Origin: Streptococcus suis S735
Lineage (GTDB): Bacteria; Bacillota; Bacilli; Lactobacillales; Streptococcaceae
Reading direction: 5' to 3'
Assembly: GCF_000294495.1 (NCBI RefSeq)
Contig: NC_018526.1
Span: 744,001 to 808,000 of the forward strand
Length of the DNA stretch: 64,000 nt
Shown here: positions 53,230-63,813 of the stretch, piece by piece
Layout of the letters: every line of letters begins with the position of its first letter
Numbering within the stretch: the stretch's first letter is position 1
Translations under genes and position numbers: made by a program
The notes under the pieces: generated by a model
The model's database searches: none
The model's input: only the letters and a program-made list of their open reading frames with translations
Told to the model about the DNA's origin: nothing

Positions 53230-53979
53230 TTGAACATACTCAAATCAGAACGAAAACAGATTATATTAGAGCGAATACACTCTCAACAGTTTGTTCGGCT
53301 AGAGGAATTAATCGAAGTTCTTGATACATCTGAGTCTACTGTACGTAGGGATTTGGATGAGTTGGAAAACGAAGGTAAGCTTCGTCGTGTACACGGCGGT
53401 GCTGAAGCGCCAGGGAATTTGCAACTCGAAGAGTCTATTCTAGAAAAATCTGTCAAAAACGTTCAAGAAAAACGAGAGATTGCGGAAAGTGCTGCTCGAC
53501 AAATTGTTAACGGAGACGTAATTTTTTTAGATGCAGGTACAACAACCGGTGTACTGATTGATTATCTTCAGCAGGAAAATCTGACAGTCGTTACCAATTC
53601 TATTCACCACGCAGTGAGGCTGGTTGAACGCAAGATAAAAACAATCATTATAGGTGGTTTTGTTAAGCAATCAACAGATGCTTCCGTTGGAGCAGTAGCA
53701 TTGGAACAAATTCGACAGCTCAATTTTGATAAAGCATTTCTGGGGATGAATGGTATTGATAAAAACTATTTTACAACGCCAGATATTGAAGAAGCGACCA
53801 TCAAATGCACTATCATAGACAATGCCAAAGAAAGCTATGTTTTGGCAGATGCTTCTAAAATTGGTCAATTCTCCTTTGTTAAAGTTGCGGCAATCGAAAA
53901 ATCCAACATTATCTGCCAATCTTCAGAAAGCAGTTTGTTGGACATCATAAAAGAGAAAACGAGGGTAATCGAGGTATGA
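53230..53979 (+). CDS. fruR: DeoR-family regulator of the fructose operon
   Basis: A regulator of about 250 residues. The N-terminal DeoR winged helix (LKSERKQIILERIHSQQFVRLEELIEVLDTSESTVRRDLDELENEGKLRRVHGGAEAP) is followed by a sugar-phosphate sensor domain with DAGTTTGVL near residue 100 and GMNGIDKNYFTTPDIEEATIK. It probably senses fructose-1-phosphate. The start is uncertain: homologues begin MLKSER, but here that position (53236) is ATA, 8 nt after GGAGG. TTG at 53230 is the nearest accepted start codon but only 2 nt from the Shine-Dalgarno. It overlaps fruK by 4 nt. Confidence 0.9.
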   Translation: MNILKSERKQIILERIHSQQFVRLEELIEVLDTSESTVRRDLDELENEGKLRRVHGGAEAPGNLQLEESILEKSVKNVQEKREIAESAARQIVNGDVIFLDAGTTTGVLIDYLQQENLTVVTNSIHHAVRLVERKIKTIIIGGFVKQSTDASVGAVALEQIRQLNFDKAFLGMNGIDKNYFTTPDIEEATIKCTIIDNAKESYVLADASKIGQFSFVKVAAIEKSNIICQSSESSLLDIIKEKTRVIEV

Positions 53980-54887
53980 TTTATACAGTTACGCTCAATC
54001 CAGCGATTGACTATATCGTTCGTTTAGAAGATGTCGAGACGGGCAGTGTCAATCGTATGGAGAGCGACGATAAGTATGCCGGCGGTAAGGGAATTAACGT
54101 TAGCCGTGTTTTGAAGCGCTTGGGCTATCCGAATACAGCAACGGGTTTCCTTGGGGGATTCACAGGTCAGTTCATCAAAGATGGATTGATTGCCGAAGGA
54201 ATTGATACTGATTTTGTTCAGGTTGATCAAGATACACGTATTAACGTGAAAATCAAAGCTGACCAAGAAACAGAAATCAACGGTTTGGGTCCGATTGTGA
54301 CAGATACACAGTTGGCCGAATTAGAAATGGTCTTAGCAGGATTGACCAAAGAAGACACCGTTGTCTTTGCTGGGTCTGCTCCAGCTAGTCTTGGAAACGA
54401 AGTCTACAATAGGCTGATTCCTGTGGCGAAAAAAGCAGGAGCGCAAGTTGTCTGTGACTTTGAAGGTCAAACACTCCTAGACTCACTAGCACACCAGCCA
54501 CTTTTGGTCAAGCCAAACAACCATGAACTTGAAGCAATCTTCAACGTCGAATTGAATGGCATTGCAGACATTGAAACCTACGCTAAGAAAATCTTAGAAA
54601 TGGGTGCTCAGAATGTGATCATTTCCATGGCAGGGGATGGGGCTTTGTTGGTCACTCCACCAGCTACTTACTTTGCTAAACCAATCAAGGGTACAGTGAA
54701 AAACTCTGTCGGAGCTGGAGATTCCATGGTGGCAGGTTTTACAGGTGAATACGTTCGCTCACAAGACCCAATTGAAGCCCTAAAATGGGGAGTTGCTTGC
54801 GGTACGGCAACAGCCTTTTCAGATGATTTGGCAAGTATCGAATTTATTAAGGAAACTTATGAAAAAGTTGAGGTAGAAACACTATGA
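53976..54887 (+). CDS. fruK: 1-phosphofructokinase
   Basis: A 303-residue PfkB-family kinase turning fructose-1-phosphate into fructose-1,6-bisphosphate. VTLNPAIDYIVRL starts the protein, GGKGINVSRVLKRLG lies near residue 38, and the catalytic anion-hole motif VGAGDSMVAGFTGE near residue 247. It overlaps fruR and fruA by 4 nt each, so the three are translationally coupled. Confidence 0.96.
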   Translation: MIYTVTLNPAIDYIVRLEDVETGSVNRMESDDKYAGGKGINVSRVLKRLGYPNTATGFLGGFTGQFIKDGLIAEGIDTDFVQVDQDTRINVKIKADQETEINGLGPIVTDTQLAELEMVLAGLTKEDTVVFAGSAPASLGNEVYNRLIPVAKKAGAQVVCDFEGQTLLDSLAHQPLLVKPNNHELEAIFNVELNGIADIETYAKKILEMGAQNVIISMAGDGALLVTPPATYFAKPIKGTVKNSVGAGDSMVAGFTGEYVRSQDPIEALKWGVACGTATAFSDDLASIEFIKETYEKVEVETL

Positions 54888-56839
54888 AAATTCAAGACGT
54901 TTTGAGAAAAGATGTCATGTTGCTTGATTTGCAAGCGACAAGCAAGGAAGCAGTTATCGATGAAATGATTGCTAGTTTGGTTGATAAAGGATATGTTACA
55001 GATTTTGATGTTTTCAAAACAGGTATCATGAACCGTGAAGCGCAAACAACTACTGGTCTTGGCGACGGTATCGCAATGCCACATGCTAAGAATGCGGCTG
55101 TAAAAGAGGCAACTGTTCTCTTTGCAAAATCAAACAAGGGAGTTGACTACGCAAGTCTTGATGGTCAACCAACCGATTTGTTCTTCATGATTGCAGCTCC
55201 AGAAGGTGCAAACGATACACACTTGGCTGCCCTTGCTGAATTGTCTAAATACTTGATGAAGCCTGGATTTGCTGACAAACTTCGTGGTGTGTCTAGCCCA
55301 GAAGAAGTCATTTCAGTTTTTGACGCAGCTGAAGCAGCAGATAAGACTGCTGAAGAAGTTGTTGCAGCACCAAGTGGTGACCGTCCATTTATCGTTGCTG
55401 TGACAGCATGTACAACAGGTATCGCCCACACTTACATGGCAGAAGAAGCACTTAAGAAACAAGCTGCTGAGATGGGTGTTGACATCAAGGTTGAAACCAA
55501 CGGTGCTTCAGGTGTTGGAAACAAACTAACCGCTGAAGACATTAAGAATGCAGCAGGTGTTATCATCGCAGCAGATAAGGCTGTTGATATGCCTCGCTTC
55601 AATGGCAAACCTTTGGTATCTCGTCCAGTTGCAGCTGGAATCAAACAACCAGAAGAATTAATTAACCTTATCTTGGATGGTAAAGCATCAGCCTACACTG
55701 CGTCAGAAGGAGCAGCTACTGTGGAATCTTCAGAAAAACTCAGTCTTGGCAAAGCGTTCTATAAACACTTGATGAGTGGTGTGTCTCAAATGTTGCCATT
55801 CGTTATCGGTGGCGGTATCTTGATTGCCCTTGCCTTCCTATTCGATGGAGCTCTAGGTGTGCCACAAGACAGCCTTGGTAGTCTTGGTTCATACCATGAA
55901 ATCGCAGCTATGTTCATGAAGATTGGTGGAGCAGCCTTCGGCTTCATGTTGCCACTTCTAGCAGGTTATATTGCTTACTCGATTGCTGAAAAACCAGGTT
56001 TGGTTGCAGGTTTCGTAGCTGGTGCAATTGCTAGTAGCGGTCTTGCGTTCGGTAAAATTCCTTACGCAGCTGGTGGTGAAGAAACGCTTGCTCTTGCAGG
56101 TGTATCATCTGGTTTCTTGGGTGCCCTTGTTGGTGGTTTCCTTGCTGGTGGTGTAGTGCTCGTTCTTCGCAACGCTTTGCGCAACCTTCCAAAATCACTT
56201 CAAGGTTTGAACGCTATCTTGCTCTTGCCACTTTTGGGAACAGCAATCACTGGTTTCTTGATGTTCTTCGTTAACATCCCAATGGCAGCAATCAACACAG
56301 GTATGAACAACTTCCTTGCAGGTCTTGAAGGTAGCTCTGCTATTCTCCTTGGACTTGTCCTCGGTGGAATGATGGCAGTCGATATGGGTGGTCCAGTCAA
56401 CAAGGCAGCTTATGTCTTCGGTACAGGTACACTTGCAGCAACTGTTGCAGATGGTGGTTCTGTTGCCATGGCAGCGGTAATGGCAGGTGGTATGGTTCCA
56501 CCGTTGGCAGTATTCGTTGCAACCCTTCTTTTCAAAGACAAATTCACACAAGAAGAGCGTAACTCAGGTTTGACAAACATTGTTATGGGTCTTTCATTCA
56601 TCACTGAAGGTGCGATTCCATTTGGTGCTGCTGACCCAGCTCGTGCAATCCCAAGCTTTATCGCTGGTTCTGCCCTTGCAGGTGCCTTGGTTGGTTTGTC
56701 AGGCATCCAATTGATGGCTCCTCACGGTGGTATCTTCGTTATCGCTTTGACATCTAATCCATTGCTTTACATCGCCTATGTTTTGATTGGTGCGGTTGTA
56801 TCAGGTGTCCTTTACGGAGCACTTCGTAAAGCTAAATAA
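54884..56839 (+). CDS. fruA: PTS fructose transporter subunit IIABC
   Basis: A 651-residue fused fructose permease of the phosphotransferase system, producing fructose-1-phosphate. EIIA (about 1-145) has the phospho-histidine in GDGIAMPHAKN near residue 65. EIIB (about 168-265) has the phospho-cysteine in VTACTTGIAHTYMAE near residue 174. EIIC (about 295-650) has about 9-10 membrane segments including GGPVNKAAYVFG. Codon use is strongly biased, as for a well-expressed transporter. Confidence 0.97.
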   Translation: MKIQDVLRKDVMLLDLQATSKEAVIDEMIASLVDKGYVTDFDVFKTGIMNREAQTTTGLGDGIAMPHAKNAAVKEATVLFAKSNKGVDYASLDGQPTDLFFMIAAPEGANDTHLAALAELSKYLMKPGFADKLRGVSSPEEVISVFDAAEAADKTAEEVVAAPSGDRPFIVAVTACTTGIAHTYMAEEALKKQAAEMGVDIKVETNGASGVGNKLTAEDIKNAAGVIIAADKAVDMPRFNGKPLVSRPVAAGIKQPEELINLILDGKASAYTASEGAATVESSEKLSLGKAFYKHLMSGVSQMLPFVIGGGILIALAFLFDGALGVPQDSLGSLGSYHEIAAMFMKIGGAAFGFMLPLLAGYIAYSIAEKPGLVAGFVAGAIASSGLAFGKIPYAAGGEETLALAGVSSGFLGALVGGFLAGGVVLVLRNALRNLPKSLQGLNAILLLPLLGTAITGFLMFFVNIPMAAINTGMNNFLAGLEGSSAILLGLVLGGMMAVDMGGPVNKAAYVFGTGTLAATVADGGSVAMAAVMAGGMVPPLAVFVATLLFKDKFTQEERNSGLTNIVMGLSFITEGAIPFGAADPARAIPSFIAGSALAGALVGLSGIQLMAPHGGIFVIALTSNPLLYIAYVLIGAVVSGVLYGALRKAK

Positions 56840-56848
56840 TTTTGATTG

Positions 56849-56875
56849 AAACCTTGCTTCTGGCAAGGTTTTTTA
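56849..56875 (+). terminator. fru operon terminator
   Basis: AACCTTGC pairs with GCAAGGTT around TTCTG, followed by TTTTAG. Confidence 0.85.
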
Positions 56876-56934
56876 GCTATTTCACGAGGATTATGGTATA
56901 ATGTGAGTATTATTGTTATTAGAGGAGTCTTGAA

Positions 56935-57309
56935 ATGGAAATCATTCGCGATAAAGAATTTGTCAATCAGTATCATTTTGATGCCCGCAATCACGCGTGG
57001 GAAAAAGAGAACGGAATTCCGGAAACAAAATTGAAAGTTGACTTTCAATTGATTGAGCAAAATCGTGCAGAAAATCGAACATCTATGATTACCATTTTGC
57101 GCTTTATGATTGTACTAGATCATTTTGTGATTTCAGGTGCCATGAGTCAGGCCGTTCACTTACCAAATCGATTGGTAGAAGAGCCAACTGAATTTACTGA
57201 TGAGGAAAAACGTGTTTTGGTAGAGCCTCTTTTGGACATTTTAAAACGAATGACTTATGAGGTTACTGAAATCGCCTTTGATGCACCAGGAGTGAATTTG
57301 GAGTTTTAA
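56935..57309 (+). CDS. DUF1149 family protein
   Basis: A 124-residue soluble protein, starting [19 protein letters not shown] and ending GVNLEF, with a central strand-rich [26 protein letters not shown]. The pattern fits DUF1149, which occurs only in streptococci and relatives and resembles SecB-like folds; its function is not known. A TATAAT about 40 nt upstream and AGAGGAGT before the ATG support a separate transcription unit. Confidence 0.82.
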   Translation: MEIIRDKEFVNQYHFDARNHAWEKENGIPETKLKVDFQLIEQNRAENRTSMITILRFMIVLDHFVISGAMSQAVHLPNRLVEEPTEFTDEEKRVLVEPLLDILKRMTYEVTEIAFDAPGVNLEF

Positions 57310-57310
57310 T

Positions 57311-58162
57311 ATGAAATTAGCGGTTATAACTGACTCATCGGCTGTTTTGAATGTTCAAAGTATTGAGCGGGATGACCTGTTTGTCCTAAGTATTCCAGTC
57401 AGCATCGATGGGGAAAATTATATCGAAGGACAAAATTTGACGGTTGAAGAGTTTTATCAAAAAATGGCTTCATCGAAAGAATTACCTAAAACAAGTCAAC
57501 CGAGTTTGATGGAACTAGAAGAAATTCTGGCTAAATTAACAGAGAAAGGCTATACACACGCACTTGGCTTATTCTTGTCATCAGGTATTTCAGGTTTTTA
57601 TCAAAATATTCAATATTTGGCTGATGAATTTGAAGGATTAACCGTTGCCTTTCCAGATACCAAAATCACATCGGCTCCTTTAGGTATGATGGTCGAAAAT
57701 GTTCTCAAATGGGCTGATGCAGGACTTAGTTTTGAAGAGATTACTGGGAAATTGGACCAAGAAATTGGGAAGACTACAGCCTTCATCATGGTTGATGACC
57801 TCAATCATTTGGTAAAAGGTGGTCGCTTGTCCAATGGTGCAGCCTTGCTTGGCAATCTTTTGAGCATCAAACCGATTCTGTATTTTACAGGTGAGGGTAA
57901 GATAGAAGTGTATGAAAAAGTTCGGACGGAGAAGAAGGCCATTAAACGCCTCTTGGAAATCCTCCAAGAACAAACGACCGAAGGACAGTATCAGATTGCT
58001 ATCATACACGCCAACGCACCTCAGAAGGCTGAAAACTTTAAACGGCAGTTGGAAGAAGCAGGTGTCGGTAGCGATTTACCAATCGTGTCATTTGGTTCGG
58101 TCATCGGTACGCACTTGGGAGAAGGGGCAGTGGCCTTTGGTATTTCTCCCATTATTGAATAG
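57311..58162 (+). CDS. DegV-family fatty-acid-binding protein
   Basis: A 283-residue two-domain DegV/FakB protein that binds a fatty acid for phosphorylation by Fak[12 protein letters not shown] at the N-terminus, [28 protein letters not shown] (Ser residues contacting the carboxylate), [33 protein letters not shown] and [17 protein letters not shown] [15 protein letters not shown] are typical. It follows the DUF1149 gene by 1 nt. Confidence 0.92.
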   Translation: MKLAVITDSSAVLNVQSIERDDLFVLSIPVSIDGENYIEGQNLTVEEFYQKMASSKELPKTSQPSLMELEEILAKLTEKGYTHALGLFLSSGISGFYQNIQYLADEFEGLTVAFPDTKITSAPLGMMVENVLKWADAGLSFEEITGKLDQEIGKTTAFIMVDDLNHLVKGGRLSNGAALLGNLLSIKPILYFTGEGKIEVYEKVRTEKKAIKRLLEILQEQTTEGQYQIAIIHANAPQKAENFKRQLEEAGVGSDLPIVSFGSVIGTHLGEGAVAFGISPIIE

Positions 58163-58170
58163 GAGTTTGC

Positions 58171-58938
58171 ATGACAATTAAGGTAATTATCGCAGGATTC
58201 AAAGGAAAAATGGGCTCAACGGCTGTTGAGATGGTCAAAGGTGACGCAGCACTTAGTCTGGCTGCCTTGGTAGATCCATTTGCGACAGAAACAGAAGTAG
58301 ACGGTGTTCCTGTTTTCAAGACCAAAGAAGAAGTTGCCAGTCTGGAAGCTGATGTCTGGGTGGATTTTACAACGCCAAAATTTACCTATGAAAACACCCG
58401 TTTTGCCTTGGAAAATGGTTTCGCACCTGTGGTTGGAACGACAGGATTTACCCCTGAAGAAATCGAGGAATTGACAGCCTTGTCAGCTGAGAAGGGCTTG
58501 GGGGGCTTGATTGCTCCTAACTTTGCTATTGGCGCTATCTTGCTCATGCAATTTGCAGCACAGGCAGCCAAGTATTTCCCAAATCTTGAAATCATTGAAT
58601 TACACCACGATAAGAAGAAGGATGCACCGAGTGGTACGGCTGTCAAAACGGCCGAACTCATTTCACAAGTCCGTCAGTCACAGACTCAAGGTGCAGCGGA
58701 TGAAGAAGAACTGATTGCTGGCGCTCGCGGTGCAGCATTTGACGGTTTCCGTATCCACTCAGTACGCTTGCCAGGCCTTGTTGCCCATCAGGAAGTGATT
58801 TTTGGGGCACAGGGCGAGGGATTGACCATTCGTCATGACTCTTACGATCGTATTTCCTTTATGGGCGGTGTCAATCTCGGCATTAAAGAGGTAGTCAAAC
58901 GCTCACAACTCGTTTATGGTTTGGAACACTTATTATGA
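58171..58938 (+). CDS. dapB: 4-hydroxy-tetrahydrodipicolinate reductase
   Basis: A 255-residue NAD(P)H enzyme of lysine and peptidoglycan synthesis. The N-terminal nucleotide loop is [31 protein letters not shown] and the catalytic [20 protein letters not shown] near residue 145 are present, with [21 protein letters not shown] near the end. It overlaps cca by 4 nt and follows the DegV gene by 8 nt; the dapB-cca-ABC-F order is conserved in streptococci. Confidence 0.96.
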   Translation: MTIKVIIAGFKGKMGSTAVEMVKGDAALSLAALVDPFATETEVDGVPVFKTKEEVASLEADVWVDFTTPKFTYENTRFALENGFAPVVGTTGFTPEEIEELTALSAEKGLGGLIAPNFAIGAILLMQFAAQAAKYFPNLEIIELHHDKKKDAPSGTAVKTAELISQVRQSQTQGAADEEELIAGARGAAFDGFRIHSVRLPGLVAHQEVIFGAQGEGLTIRHDSYDRISFMGGVNLGIKEVVKRSQLVYGLEHLL

Positions 58939-60146
58939 AATTAAACAATCTGCCTTCTGAGTTTCAGGAGGCTTTGCCGATTTTAGAGAAAATTAAAGCA
59001 GCTGGCTTCGAGGCTTACTTTGTTGGTGGCTCCGTGCGGGATGCCATTTTAGGCAGACCTATTCACGATGTCGATATTGCGACATCCAGCTACCCTCAGG
59101 AAACGAAACAAATCTTTTCACGGACTATTGATGTCGGAATTGAACACGGTACGGTGCTAGTATTAGAGGGGAAAAAGGAGTATGAAATCACGACTTTTCG
59201 GACAGAGGAGGAGTATGTCGACTTCCGTAGGCCGAGCCAGGTTTCCTTTGTGCGTTCCTTAGAAGAGGATCTCAAACGTCGCGACTTCACAGTCAATGCC
59301 TTTGCCCTGGATGAAGAGGCTCAAATTGTAGACCTCTTTGATGGGATGACTGACTTAGAAAACCGCACCCTACGGGCTGTAGGCATCCCGGCTGAGCGTT
59401 TCAACGAAGATGCCCTCCGTATCATGCGAGGTTTTCGCTTTGCAGCGACCTTGGACTTTGAGATTGAACCGACGACCTTTGAAGCTATGGTGCAAACCGC
59501 ACCGCTCTTGGAAAAAATCTCGGTGGAACGTAGCTTTATCGAGTTTGATAAACTATTGATGGCGGATTTTTGGCGAAAAGGCTTGCGCGCTATGATTGAT
59601 TCCAAGGCTTACAATTTCTTGCCTGATTTAGCTGGAAAAAGTGATGAATTAGAGGCCATGCTAACAAGTCTGACAGAAGAGTTTCGCTTTTCGACATCTG
59701 AACAAGCTTGGGCCCTGCTCTTTGTCTGCCTAGGTATTGATAACATCAAGTCCTTCCTGAAAAAATGGAAAACCAGCAATGATTTCCAACGCAGCGTGGT
59801 CAAGTTGGTAGAGATTTATCAGCTCCGCCAAGCAGGACCTGTTACCAAGCAAATCTGTTTCAAGTATGGCAAAGAATTCTTATACTTGGTAGAGGAACTT
59901 CATCAGGCACAAGGTTTTGTTACAGATTTTGCAGCAATCGATAAGATTGACCAAGCCTTGACTATCCACGACAAGCATGAAATTGTTGTCAATGGAGGAC
60001 ATCTGATGAAGGCATTTGACCTCAAACCAGGTCCAGTATTGGGAGAACTACTCAAAGAGGTGGAATTCCAGATTGTGGAAGGACAGCTGGAAAACGAAGA
60101 GCAAGCGATTATGACATTTGTGAAAGGAATCTTAGAGAATGAGTGA
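58935..60146 (+). CDS. cca: CCA tRNA nucleotidyltransferase
   Basis: A 403-residue class II enzyme that adds or repairs CCA at tRNA 3' ends. This is needed here because none of the three tRNA genes in the window encodes CCA. The head domain has [24 protein letters not shown] with the metal-binding DxD near residue 42, and [33 protein letters not shown]. The neck [16 protein letters not shown] recognises the base. It overlaps dapB and the ABC-F gene. Confidence 0.96.
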   Translation: MKLNNLPSEFQEALPILEKIKAAGFEAYFVGGSVRDAILGRPIHDVDIATSSYPQETKQIFSRTIDVGIEHGTVLVLEGKKEYEITTFRTEEEYVDFRRPSQVSFVRSLEEDLKRRDFTVNAFALDEEAQIVDLFDGMTDLENRTLRAVGIPAERFNEDALRIMRGFRFAATLDFEIEPTTFEAMVQTAPLLEKISVERSFIEFDKLLMADFWRKGLRAMIDSKAYNFLPDLAGKSDELEAMLTSLTEEFRFSTSEQAWALLFVCLGIDNIKSFLKKWKTSNDFQRSVVKLVEIYQLRQAGPVTKQICFKYGKEFLYLVEELHQAQGFVTDFAAIDKIDQALTIHDKHEIVVNGGHLMKAFDLKPGPVLGELLKEVEFQIVEGQLENEEQAIMTFVKGILENE

Positions 60147-62007
60147 TTTTATCGTTGAACACCTGACTAAATCTGTCGGAGATAAAACGGTCTTTGCTGA
60201 TCTATCTTTCATCATCCATCAAGGCGACCGTATCGGGATTATTGGGGTCAATGGTACAGGAAAGACGACTTTGTTGGATGTTCTGTCAAGTCGTATCGGT
60301 TTTGACGGAGATGTATCACCTTTTCGTACCAAAAATGCTTATAAAATCGCCTATCTGACCCAGGAACCTGATTTTGATGAAAGCAAGACAGTTTTAGACA
60401 CCGTTCTTTCATCTGACCTCCGTGAAACCCAGCTGATTCGTGAATACGAGCTGCTCTTATCTCATTACGATGAAACCAGTCAAGCAAGACTGGAAAAGGT
60501 GATGGCTGAGATGGATTCTCTCAATGCTTGGGAGATTGAAAGCCAGGTCAAGACTGTCTTGTCGAAACTCGGGCTAACAGACCTCAACAAAACCGTTGCT
60601 GAGTTATCAGGGGGTCTACGTAGACGAGTCCAATTGGCCCAAGTCCTCCTTGGCAATGCTGACTTGCTCTTGCTGGATGAACCGACTAACCACCTGGACA
60701 TTGATACCATTGAGTGGTTGACGACTTTCTTGAAAAATACTAAAAAGTCTGTTCTCTTTATTACCCACGATCGCTATTTCTTGGACAATGTGGCGACACG
60801 GATTTTTGAATTGGACCGCGCCAGCTTAACCGAATATCAGGGAAATTACCAGGACTATGTTCGCTTGAAGGCAGAACAGGACGAGCGAGATGCCGCCCTT
60901 CGCCATAAGAAAGAGCGGCTCTACAAACAAGAGCTGGCTTGGATGCGCAGACAACCTCAAGCTCGTGCAACCAAGCAGCAGGCTCGTATCAATCGTTTCC
61001 ATGACCTCAAAGGCGATTTAGCCAACAAGATAGACGATAGCGAATTGGAAATCAATTTTGAAACCTCTCGTATCGGTAAAAAGGTCATTAACTTTGAAAA
61101 TGTCAGCTTTTCCTATCCTGATAAGCCCATTTTAAAAGACTTTAACCTGCTCATTCAAAACAAGGACCGCATCGGTATTGTTGGTGATAATGGAAAAGGA
61201 AAATCTACCCTGCTCAATCTAATCGCAGGCGACTTACAAGCAGACAGCGGTAAGGTAGATATTGGTGAAACCATCCGTATCGGTTATTTTTCTCAGACCA
61301 TCAAGGGCTTGGACGAAAGCAAGCGGGTCATCAATTTCTTGCAGGAAGTGGCAGAAGAAGCTAAGACGACATCTGGTATGGTTTCTATCGCAGAACTCTT
61401 GGAGCAATTCCTCTTCCCACGTAATACCCATGGTACCCTGATTGAGAAATTGTCAGGTGGGGAGAAGAAGCGACTTTATTTGCTGAAGATTCTCTTGCAA
61501 CGGCCCAATGTTCTCTTACTAGATGAACCGACCAACGACTTGGACATAGCGACTCTGACAGTCTTGGAACATTTCTTGCAGGGCTTTACTGGTCCAGTCA
61601 TTACCGTTAGTCACGACCGTTATTTCCTAGACAAGGTAGCCAATAAAATCTTGGCTTTCGAAGATAGCGGTATAGAGACTTTCTTTGGCAACTACACAGA
61701 CTATCTGGATGAGAAGGCCTTTCTGGCTTCCAGCTCTGCCATTTCCTTGGAAAAACCAAAGGAGAAAACCGAGAAAATCAAAGAGAACAAGAAGCGGATG
61801 TCCTACTTTGAGAAGCAGGAATGGGCAACCATCGAAGAGGATATTGCTGGCTTGGAGGAGCGGATTGCGGCAATCGAGGCGGAAATGCTGACCTGTGGTA
61901 GTGATTTTACAAAATTGTCCGATTTGCAGAAGGAATTGGATGAGAAAAACGACCTGCTCTTGGAAAAATATGAGCGGTATGAGTATCTGAGCAAACTGGA
62001 GGGCTAG
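60139..62007 (+). CDS. ABC-F family ATPase (Uup/YfmR-like)
   Basis: A 622-residue soluble protein with two ATPase domains and no membrane part: Walker [10 protein letters not shown] near residue 37 with [13 protein letters not shown] and [12 protein letters not shown], then GDNGKGKST near residue 353 with [13 protein letters not shown] and [14 protein letters not shown]-site tRNA interaction linker lies between them (about 240-300). A C-terminal coiled coil (about 545-620) resembles the DNA-binding tail of Uup. ABC-F proteins of this group act on the ribosome. It has no sign of being an antibiotic resistance type. Confidence 0.92.
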   Translation: MSDFIVEHLTKSVGDKTVFADLSFIIHQGDRIGIIGVNGTGKTTLLDVLSSRIGFDGDVSPFRTKNAYKIAYLTQEPDFDESKTVLDTVLSSDLRETQLIREYELLLSHYDETSQARLEKVMAEMDSLNAWEIESQVKTVLSKLGLTDLNKTVAELSGGLRRRVQLAQVLLGNADLLLLDEPTNHLDIDTIEWLTTFLKNTKKSVLFITHDRYFLDNVATRIFELDRASLTEYQGNYQDYVRLKAEQDERDAALRHKKERLYKQELAWMRRQPQARATKQQARINRFHDLKGDLANKIDDSELEINFETSRIGKKVINFENVSFSYPDKPILKDFNLLIQNKDRIGIVGDNGKGKSTLLNLIAGDLQADSGKVDIGETIRIGYFSQTIKGLDESKRVINFLQEVAEEAKTTSGMVSIAELLEQFLFPRNTHGTLIEKLSGGEKKRLYLLKILLQRPNVLLLDEPTNDLDIATLTVLEHFLQGFTGPVITVSHDRYFLDKVANKILAFEDSGIETFFGNYTDYLDEKAFLASSSAISLEKPKEKTEKIKENKKRMSYFEKQEWATIEEDIAGLEERIAAIEAEMLTCGSDFTKLSDLQKELDEKNDLLLEKYERYEYLSKLEG

Positions 62008-62343
62008 ATGAAAGTTCTTGTCATGTCATATATGGTCATCTATCTCTTGGTGACCTTAGGAGCGGCTTTGTTTAGCTATCTAAAGACCAAAAAAATGAAT
62101 ACATTGCGCTTGATTTTAACTATCCTATCCATGATATTGCTGACAAGCACCTTGTATTTTTATAGTCAGTCTTATCACGACTTGCAGATGGTGGGGTTTG
62201 CTCTGGGATTTACCTTTATTTCTACTCTTTTTCTCTATAATGGAACGAAAGAAGGTAGTAATTTTACGACAGTTATGCTCTTTTCCATTGGAAGGTTTAT
62301 CTTACATATTCAATTTTTAATTTTGCTCTATCTTTTTCGATAG
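62008..62343 (+). CDS. hypothetical membrane protein, 111 aa
   Basis: A small membrane protein with four predicted segments: MSYMVIYLLVTLGAALFSY, LRLILTILSMILLTSTLYF, MVGFALGFTFISTLFLY and MLFSIGRFILHIQFLILLY. A basic loop FSYLKTKKMNT connects the first two. I recognise no family. It starts directly after the ABC-F stop codon, so it is probably translated as the last gene of the dapB-cca-ABC-F unit, and the terminator overlaps its end. Confidence 0.65.
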   Translation: MKVLVMSYMVIYLLVTLGAALFSYLKTKKMNTLRLILTILSMILLTSTLYFYSQSYHDLQMVGFALGFTFISTLFLYNGTKEGSNFTTVMLFSIGRFILHIQFLILLYLFR

Positions 62344-62352
62344 AGCAATTAA
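62323..62352 (+). terminator. terminator of the dapB unit
   Basis: TTGCTCTATC (62323-62332) is perfectly complementary to GATAGAGCAA (62339-62348) and is followed by TTAATTTTT. The hairpin includes the stop codon. Confidence 0.75.
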
Positions 62353-62438
62353 TTTTTATCCGTACAAATTTTTGAAAAGGCTTTACGCAAACCTTTGCAT
62401 TGTGTTATAATAAAGAAAATACATTTGAGGTGATGATT

Positions 62439-63398
62439 ATGTCTAAAAAAATTATCGGTATTGACCTTGGGGGAACTTCTGTTAAATTGGCCATTTTGAC
62501 TACTGAGGGAGAAATTCAAGAAAAATGGTCTATCAAGACAAATATTTTAGATGATGGAAGTCATATTGTTCCTGATATTATTGACAGTATCAAGCAGCGA
62601 TTTGAAACCCATGGTTTGACAAAGGACGATTTCTTAGGAATTGGTATGGGCTCACCCGGTGTAGTGGATAGTGAAGCTGGCACTGTTATCGGAGCCTATA
62701 ACCTCAACTGGAAGACCTTGCAATTGGTCAAAGAGCAGTTTGAATCTGCGCTCGGTTTACCATTCTTTATTGACAATGATGCAAACGTAGCGGCCCTCGG
62801 TGAACAATGGGTTGGTGCTGGAAACAACAATCCAAACGTTGTCTTTATGACGCTTGGTACAGGTGTCGGTGGCGGTGTCATCGCTGCTGGAAACTTGATT
62901 CGTGGTGTCAAAGGTGCTGGTGGCGAATTGGGCCATATCACAGTTGACTTTGATGAGCCATTTGCATGTACTTGTGGTAAGAAAGGTTGTCTAGAAACAG
63001 TTGCTTCAGCGACAGGTATTGTCAACCTCAGCCGTCGCTATGCTGATCAATACGCAGGCGATGCAAAACTGAAACAAATGATTGATGATGGGCAAGATGT
63101 AACGGCTAAAGATGTCTTTGATTTGGCAAAAGAGGGCGATGATTTGGCTTTGATTGTCTACCGTCACTTCTCAGAATACTTAGGTGTTGCTTGTGCAAAC
63201 ATTGCTGCAGTCCTCAATCCTGCCTACATCGTTCTTGGTGGTGGTGTATCAGCTGCGGGAGAGTTCTTATTGGATGGCGTTCGCAAGGTCTTTGCTGAAA
63301 ATAGCTTCCCACAAATCAAGGAAAGTACACAAATTGTCTTGGCAACACGTGGTAATGATGCAGGTGTATTGGGCGCAGCATCACTCGTCTTGAAATAA
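62439..63398 (+). CDS. ROK-family glucokinase
   Basis: A 319-residue sugar kinase, phosphorylating glucose (GlcK type). The phosphate loop is IIGIDLGGTSVKLAIL. The sugar site shows FIDNDANVAALGEQWVGAG near residue 105 and GELGHITVDF. The zinc-type ROK motif CTCGKKGCLETVAS lies near residue 178, and GGGVSAAGE near the end. The ATG at 62439 is 8 nt from GAGG; another at 62433 is too close. TATAAT with TG in front lies about 30 nt upstream. Confidence 0.93.
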   Translation: MSKKIIGIDLGGTSVKLAILTTEGEIQEKWSIKTNILDDGSHIVPDIIDSIKQRFETHGLTKDDFLGIGMGSPGVVDSEAGTVIGAYNLNWKTLQLVKEQFESALGLPFFIDNDANVAALGEQWVGAGNNNPNVVFMTLGTGVGGGVIAAGNLIRGVKGAGGELGHITVDFDEPFACTCGKKGCLETVASATGIVNLSRRYADQYAGDAKLKQMIDDGQDVTAKDVFDLAKEGDDLALIVYRHFSEYLGVACANIAAVLNPAYIVLGGGVSAAGEFLLDGVRKVFAENSFPQIKESTQIVLATRGNDAGVLGAASLVLK

Positions 63399-63403
63399 TC
63401 GTT

Positions 63404-63430
63404 AAAAGCAGGGGAAACTCTGCTTTTTTC
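63404..63430 (+). terminator. glucokinase terminator
   Basis: AAAAGCAG pairs with CTGCTTTT, followed by TTC and further T. Confidence 0.8.
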
Positions 63431-63464
63431 AATTCCGCTGTCACATTTTCTTTATATACATATA

Positions 63465-63493
63465 TTGAAAAATGTAGTATTTAAGCATACAAT
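63465..63493 (+). promoter_or_regulatory. promoter of the 92-aa membrane protein gene
   Basis: TTGAAA (63465-63470), 17-nt spacer, TACAAT (63488-63493). Confidence 0.65.
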
Positions 63494-63523
63494 GAAAGTG
63501 TAAAGAGAAAGGAGTGTCACCTT

Positions 63524-63802
63524 ATGAAACAGGTAAACATGTCTAAAATAATCAACTATCTGACCATTCTTGGTTTATTGATTTTGTTATCTGCTTTTTT
63601 CCTTGATAACTGGATTCGTGACTGGTTTTTCCCGTCTAGCTGGGGAAACGTAGCAACCATGTTGATTCTCCCTCTACTGGGGGCTCTAATTCTTATACTA
63701 TCTATCTATTATAAAAAATTGTGGACTGGTTTGATTAGTATCTTCTTAATAATCTCATTTCCTCTGATATTCGGTATTGGCTACTTTATATTTGGCCCCT
63801 AG
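63524..63802 (+). CDS. hypothetical membrane protein, 92 aa
   Basis: A small protein with three membrane segments (about 10-28, 42-60 and 68-90) and almost no soluble part. I recognise no family. AAAGGAGTG precedes the ATG with good spacing and a clear promoter lies upstream. The next gene, 11 nt on, encodes a similar small membrane protein, which suggests a two-gene unit. Confidence 0.6.
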   Translation: MKQVNMSKIINYLTILGLLILLSAFFLDNWIRDWFFPSSWGNVATMLILPLLGALILILSIYYKKLWTGLISIFLIISFPLIFGIGYFIFGP

Positions 63803-63813
63803 AAGGAGTGGTT

